Program-made: the position numbers and the translations under genes
Notes under the pieces: model-generated
The model's input: only the letters and a program-made list of their open reading frames with translations
What the model was told of the DNA's origin: nothing
The model's database searches: none
In this document: piece after piece, positions 62,501 to 64,000 of the stretch
How the letters are laid out: each line of letters starts with the position of its first letter
Position numbering within the stretch: position 1 is the first letter of the stretch
Assembly (NCBI GenBank): GCA_949752745.1
Contig: OX457032.1
Coordinates: forward strand, 15,203,720 to 15,267,719
DNA from: Protula sp. h YS-2021
Lineage: Eukaryota; Annelida; Polychaeta; Sabellida; Serpulidae
DNA length: 64,000 nt
Direction of reading: 5' to 3'

Positions 62501-63937
62501 ACGTGGCCACTTTTCTTTCTTTTCTTAAAAAGAATGAAACCTTTCTAAGATATTCTCACAGTATCACACCTCACTTATTACGCCCATCGTTTTAGTGAGA
62601 ATCTTTACTCGTATCATATTTCACCACTCAGCCGTGCTGCATTTCACCACTCACTTGTGCTGTATCTCTGAATTCACTCCTGTTGTATTTCACTACTCAC
62701 TCGTGCTGTAACTCCCCACTCACTCCGTCGTATATCACCACTCATTTCTGTTGTATTTCACAATTCACTCGTGCTGTACCTCACCACTCACTCCTGTTGT
62801 ATCTCACCACTCACTCTTGTTGTATTTCACCACTCGTGCTGCACCTCACACTTGCTGTATTCACCACTCACTCCTGTTATATCTCACCGCTCACTCGTGC
62901 TGTTTCTCACCAATCACTCCTGTTGTATCTCACCACCCACTCCTGTTGTATTTCACCACTCACTCCTGTTGTATTTCGCCACTCATTTCTGTTGTATTTC
63001 GCCACTCACTCTTGCTATATTTCACCACTCACTCATGTGGTATCTCACCACTCACTCGTGCTGTAAACCAATACTCACTCATGTTGAATCTTCAGTTTTC
63101 TTTCCCTTTCCTCCGCCTCTGTAGCCTCTTGCTTCAATTGGTCGTTAGCTTTTGCTAAATCTTCCCCGTTTATTGTCAGCTTTGTGACTTCCTCTCTGAG
63201 AGTGGCGTTCGCCTTTTCTAGATCGTTGCCGTGCGCTGTCAGCTTGGCTATCTCCTCACGGAGCGGTCCGTTGGCATGTTCTAGATCGTTGCCGTGCGCT
63301 GTCAGCTTGGCTATCTCCTCACGGAGCTGTCCGTTGGCATGTTCTAGATCGTTGCCGTGAGCTGTCAGCTTGGCTATCTCCTCACGGAGCGGTCCGCTGG
63401 CATGTTCTAGATCGTTGCCGTGAGCTGTCAGCATGGCTATCTCCTCACGGAGCGGTCCGTTGGCATGTTCTAGATCGTTGCCGTGCGCTGTCAGCTTGGC
63501 TATCTCTTCACGGAGCTGTCCGTTGGCATGTTCTAGATCGTTGCCGTGCGCTGTCAACTTGGCTATCTCTTCACGGAGCTGTCCATTGGCATGTTCTAGA
63601 TCGTTGCCGTGAGCTGTCAGCTTGGCTATCTCCTCACGGAGCGGTCCGTTGGCATGTTCTAGATCGTTGCCGTGAGCTGTCAGCTTGGCTATCTCCTCAC
63701 GGAGCGGTCCGTTGGCATGTTCTAGGTCGTTGCCGTGCGCTGTCAGCTTGGCTATCTCTTCACGGAGCTGTCCGTTGGCATGTTCTAGATCGTTGCCGTG
63801 CGCTGTCAGCTTGGCTATCTCCTCACGGAGCTGTCCGTTGGCATGTTCTAAGTCGCGCTGTAACTCGTTAGCCGCTTCGTCTTCCAGCTCGCTGCTTTCC
63901 GGGGCTGTGCCAAGGAGCGAGCGCTGCGGAAACATTC
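45021..63937 (-). CDS. Long coiled-coil protein, C-terminal about 1,382 residues (22 exons assembled)
   Basis: Twenty-two minus-strand exons, from 63937 to the stop at 45023-45021, join with consistent phase at every junction (4,151 nt). The protein is almost entirely Glu/Lys/Gln/Leu-rich coiled coil with no catalytic motif. In order: twelve 21-residue repeats (DLEHANGQLREEIAKL type); long heptad coil; a Cys-containing 7-residue repeat (LTECRAQ type); a short non-coil patch (LPDNDFDMLPP); four copies of an exon pair ending RVAEIQAEAKEEEDRL...VEQQLEKL; more coil; and a non-coil Pro/Cys tail VCTPPDPCADVQCPQQ. Such proteins usually act as scaffolds at centrosome, cilium base, Golgi or cytoskeleton, but nothing here decides among these. 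The 5' part lies at or beyond the right edge. A decayed LINE sits antisense in one intron. I do not recognise a specific family. Confidence 0.8.
46305..46375 (-). CDS. Coiled-coil gene, exon m
   Basis: 71 nt, acceptor TTTTTACAG, donor AGAG|GTGAGC. It encodes QEVTTCKKQMHEKRKLADRH then VLR, exiting with one base. Phase fits the preceding exon exactly. Confidence 0.72.
47171..47341 (-). CDS. Coiled-coil gene, exon l
   Basis: 171 nt, acceptor TTGCATAG, donor TGAG|GTAATG. It encodes EATECHISGSGVTADIMKCR then LETEKKRHESEVRYLRDELQ and on to IIKDL. Phase 1 in, phase 2 out. Confidence 0.85.
47322..47495. repeat. 80-bp tandem duplication of an exon start with its splice acceptor
   Basis: CTCAGTGGCCTCCCT(A/G)TGCAAGG and the following ATATCTACTTGACCCTTGAAC occur twice, about 80 bp apart. 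The left copy is the real 5' end and acceptor of exon l; the right copy is an intronic duplicate. Confidence 0.85.
48387..48475 (-). CDS. Coiled-coil gene, exon k
   Basis: 89 nt, acceptor TGTATCAG, donor TCTAG|GTGAGA. It encodes EQKERLEGVITDQRKELIKQ then EKVQQPYRS. Phase 2 exit. Confidence 0.78.
48812..48923 (-). CDS. Coiled-coil gene, exon j
   Basis: 112 nt, acceptor GGCTACAG, donor AAAG|GTGGAA. It encodes KASMMRADKGQTANLKVEIN then RLNARMQEMQQTIAALK, a clean coil. It exits in phase 0. Confidence 0.82.
48930..49098. repeat. 51-bp tandem repeat x 3
   Basis: AAGGCCGTTAGGTGACAGTG recurs at about 48947, 48998 and 49049. It sits directly upstream (minus sense) of exon j. 51 bp is 17 codons, so an open frame spans it, but it is intronic in the model. 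Confidence 0.85.
49301..49590 (+). mobile_element. Dispersed TIR-like element, copy 2
   Basis: Same family and orientation as 41957-42259, from ACTAGAGCAGTGTGCAT to GGGAATAAAT. The right inverted end is mutated (CCTGTCGGGAAT). It lies in the intron between Y4 and exon j. Confidence 0.75.
50168..50323 (-). CDS. Coiled-coil gene, exon Y4
   Basis: 156 nt, acceptor CACCTTAG, donor AGTT|GTACGT. It exits in phase 2 into exon j, as Y1-Y3 exit into X exons, so any number of X-Y pairs could be joined. Confidence 0.88.
50787..50930 (-). CDS. Coiled-coil gene, exon X4
   Basis: 144 nt, acceptor GTTACAG, donor CTTGT|GTAGGT. It encodes KKSIACGNKDQRAEVPGANN then APGSLSALQGSDMGKNSERL. X2, X3 and X4 differ in length (177, 153, 144 nt) only by whole codons. 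Confidence 0.82.
51308..51463 (-). CDS. Coiled-coil gene, exon Y3
   Basis: 156 nt, acceptor ACATTTAG, donor AGTT|GTACGT, same frame and length as the other Y exons. Confidence 0.88.
51674..51826 (-). CDS. Coiled-coil gene, exon X3
   Basis: 153 nt, acceptor GTTACAG, donor CTTGT|GTAGGT. It encodes RKSIACGNKDQTAKKDMPAG then ASDASGSLSALQGSDMGQVS and ERLVLENKNL. Confidence 0.82.
52090..54060 (+). mobile_element. Decayed L2/CR1-superfamily LINE
   Basis: Plus-strand translations in several frames match a non-LTR reverse transcriptase in order: an upstream segment (SEFDAKAHAVLDKHAPL), LPLLTNIINECLSSGTMTSV, NFRLISNLPFLFK near 52930, a decayed TGFPQGG box near 53040, NSLRLNMDKTELIVFGTRQ near 53260 and IQNAAVRHILGVRKRDHLKH plus ALHWLSDRARIEHKI near 53600-53710. 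Frameshifts and stops separate these, and the FADD catalytic motif is degraded to FADES. It lies antisense in the intron between exons Y2 and X3 and is inactive. Confidence 0.8.
54063..54122. repeat. (ATG)n microsatellite at the LINE 3' end
   Basis: About 19 ATG repeats directly follow the LINE remnant's C-terminal coding region, the usual position of a 3' microsatellite tail. Confidence 0.9.
54216..54371 (-). CDS. Coiled-coil gene, exon Y2
   Basis: 156 nt, acceptor GCATTTAG, donor AGTT|GTACGT. It is near-identical to Y3 and Y4 in protein; the entry codon is Val-Gln-Lys instead of Ile/Val from other X exits. Confidence 0.88.
54594..54770 (-). CDS. Coiled-coil gene, exon X2
   Basis: 177 nt, acceptor GGTCACAG, donor CTTGT|GTAGGT. 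It encodes KKSIACGNQDQTAEKEKLGV then a non-coil Ala/Pro/Ser stretch, then GSDMGQNSERLVLENKKL. It is the longest X copy. Confidence 0.82.
55094..55249 (-). CDS. Coiled-coil gene, exon Y1
   Basis: 156 nt, acceptor CACCTTAG, donor AGTT|GTACGT. It encodes QKVRELESRVAEIQAEAKEE through SMEKAAVEQQLEKL. All Y exons have identical length and phase (1 in, 2 out). Y1 has Lys where the others have Gln before KSMEKA. Confidence 0.88.
56024..56155 (-). CDS. Coiled-coil gene, exon X1
   Basis: 132 nt, acceptor TTAAAAG, donor CTCAT|GTACGT. It encodes LLAYKEAEEGRSESEQCSYA through VSQNSERIASENGKL. Its 3' part (QNSERxxxENxKL) is homologous to X2-X4; its 5' part is not obviously so. Confidence 0.8.
56459..56531. 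repeat. (ATT)n microsatellite
   Basis: Almost uninterrupted TTA repeats of about 70 bp in the intron after exon i. Shorter (ATT)n runs lie at about 51018-51050 and 55738-55762. Confidence 0.95.
56601..56718 (-). CDS. Coiled-coil gene, exon i
   Basis: 118 nt, acceptor TGTTTTCAG, donor GACGA|GTAAGT. It encodes ADYNRLKQLPDNDFDMLPPA then QTFVAELAALREEYQTRFD. The LPDNDFDMLPP patch should break the coil. Confidence 0.82.
56835..57262. repeat. 65-bp tandem repeat of an exon end plus splice donor, 7 copies
   Basis: GGGACCGTAT marks lie at 56861, 56926, 56989, 57054, 57119, 57184 and 57249 (periods 65, 63, 65, 65, 65, 65). The right-most copy is the real end of exon h; each other copy repeats, on the minus strand, the codons for AWTEIRSLQEKYVTLL-like sequence and a GGTAT or similar donor. 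Confidence 0.9.
57222..57359 (-). CDS. Coiled-coil gene, exon h
   Basis: 138 nt, acceptor TTGTGCAG, donor CTCG|GTATGT. It encodes ELARLREESVRKEAELREQV through AWTEIRSLQEKYVTLL. Its 3' end and donor are the template of the 65-bp repeat that follows. Confidence 0.82.
57661..57815 (-). CDS. Coiled-coil gene, exon g (7-residue Cys repeat)
   Basis: 155 nt, acceptor GTTGCAG, donor AGCG|GTACAA. It encodes three tandem 7-residue repeats (LEECRAD, LTECRAQ, LTECRAE), a 21-bp coding repeat, then HKIRCSSHSADIEAS. The donor was chosen because it is the GT that leaves one base, as the next exon needs; a reading through to the stop near 57540 is the alternative. Confidence 0.7.
58262..58290. repeat. Poly(C) tract in intron
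   Basis: A run of about 18 C followed by CTCCCTCC. Confidence 0.85.
58358..58428 (-). CDS. Coiled-coil gene, exon f
   Basis: 71 nt, acceptor TTTTTGTAG, donor CACAG|GTAAAC. It encodes VEKFEQQISGLDEETRNRQE and ELH, exiting in phase 2. Confidence 0.8.
58800..60375. repeat. Intronic 34-36-bp minisatellite
   Basis: From about 59170 to 60375 the unit is GAATCTCCACAGCCTGTGTA plus CAAACCTTAGACCACT, about 33 copies of 36 bp with 34-35-bp variants. From 58800 to 59170 a diverged version (GACACCACTAAATCTGCTC type) continues. It fills most of the intron between exons e and f. The many open frames here are products of the near multiple-of-three period. Confidence 0.95.
60390..60545 (-). CDS. Coiled-coil gene, exon e
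   Basis: 156 nt (52 codons), acceptor AATTACAG, donor AAAG|GTGGGT. It encodes EDYEEVGEDWNELVERHEEL through IEELRADYEGK. Phase 0 on both sides. Confidence 0.85.
60757..60792. repeat. Poly(C) tract in intron
   Basis: Nearly pure C interrupted once by GA and once by A, directly upstream (plus sense) of exon d's donor side. Confidence 0.85.
60827..61009 (-). CDS. Coiled-coil gene, exon d
   Basis: 183 nt (61 codons), acceptor TTACCAG, donor AAG|GTGGGC. It encodes VAALHDDVTRLSSEARQQAL through RGTELYKQLK. Phase 0 on both sides. Confidence 0.85.
61363..61873 (-). CDS. Coiled-coil gene, exon c
   Basis: 511 nt between TTTCAAG and CAG|GTGCGT. Long uninterrupted coil including SEKVELQALVEEFKAQNKEL, EMTRQLQEMEARNREIEETV and RDIARDEIERQKARAEATQS. 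The first base completes an Arg codon from exon b; it exits in phase 0. Confidence 0.88.
62193..62351 (-). CDS. Coiled-coil gene, exon b
   Basis: Acceptor TTTTGAAG after a T-rich tract, donor GCCAG|GTCAGC. It encodes DKAEELLREIQELLGALTET and on to SRSDEQA, a continuous heptad-like coil. Phase 1 entry, phase 2 exit. Confidence 0.8.
62625..63078. repeat. Intronic minisatellite, about 22-23 bp, donor-like motif in each unit
   Basis: About 19 units of CACCACTCACTCCTGTTGTA type abut the donor of exon a. On the minus strand each unit reads GGAGTGAGTGG, containing GTGAGT, the same hexamer as the real donor at 63078. Confidence 0.85.
63079..63937 (-). CDS. Coiled-coil gene, exon a (21-residue repeats)
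   Basis: Acceptor TTTCTGCAG, donor CATGA|GTGAGT. It enters with two carried bases in the coiled-coil frame; an ATG (FPQRSLLG follows) is the third base onward and might be the true start if the upstream part is 5' UTR. Twelve 21-residue repeats fill the exon; ten are near-identical and the last two are diverged. Confidence 0.8.
63100..63857 (-). repeat. 63-bp coding minisatellite (21 residues = three heptads) x 12
   Basis: Unit DLEHANGQLREEIAKLTAHG plus one Asn. Variants are Q or P after HANG, one Met for Lys and one Ser for Asn. The unit length is exactly three heptads, so the coil register is kept on expansion or contraction. Confidence 0.95.
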
Positions 63938-64000
63938 CTGCAGAAACAACTGCCAACTCTCCGCCACGCATCGCACTGACATGTACTTTGTGTCATATTC

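Noticed and set aside
62683..63158. Plus-strand ORFs rich in SHHSLLLY
   Set aside because: Simple translation of the 22-23-bp minisatellite in several frames.
1..64000. CRISPR array, operon or prokaryotic genes
   Set aside because: The tandem repeats have no spacer structure, and genes are split by GT-AG introns; the window is eukaryotic.

Overview
The window looks like nuclear DNA of a metazoan, most likely a mollusc and probably a bivalve. It has small exons with GT-AG introns, low gene density, much AT-rich intergenic DNA, long poly(C)/poly(G) tracts and many tandem repeats. Three items point to molluscs: a TIR-flanked element with core tandem repeats plus an (ACGG)n microsatellite (the bivalve 'pearl' layout), a SINE-like remnant, and a decayed L2/CR1-type LINE. 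All gene models were built by hand from splice signals and reading-frame continuity; no database search was run.

Layout. 1-2.36 kb: 5' end of a minus-strand gene for a glutamine-rich, acidic-N-terminus protein, probably a transcription cofactor; four exons join in phase from an ATG. 2.4-15 kb: intergenic DNA with MITE-like inverted repeats, the pearl-like element, a possible solo LTR, a broken C2H2 zinc-finger gene and many degenerate dispersed repeats. 15.06-19.79 kb: a satellite of about seven units of about 710 bp. 20.8-40.35 kb: a higher-order array of about 16 units of about 1,208 bp. On the minus strand every unit carries the same four exon-like blocks, here called D, C, B and A. D, C and A are phase-compatible and open when joined (75 codons per unit). 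B has an excellent splice donor but a stop in the required frame. This is the most unusual object in the window.

40.4-44.4 kb: more repeats (SINE, MITE-like copy, C-rich block). 44.4-45.01 kb: a 54-bp satellite carrying palindromic CRE sites. 45.02-63.94 kb: a large minus-strand gene for a long coiled-coil protein. I could assemble 22 consecutive exons, all phase-consistent, giving about 1,382 C-terminal residues and a stop codon; its 5' end lies at or beyond the right edge.

The coiled-coil gene has grown by local tandem duplication at several scales. There is a 63-bp (21-residue) coding minisatellite, a 21-bp (7-residue) coding repeat, an exon pair present four times, a 65-bp repeat containing an exon end plus its splice donor, a minisatellite built on donor-like motifs, and a duplicated splice acceptor. 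A decayed LINE sits antisense in one intron. No tRNA, rRNA or CRISPR feature was recognised.
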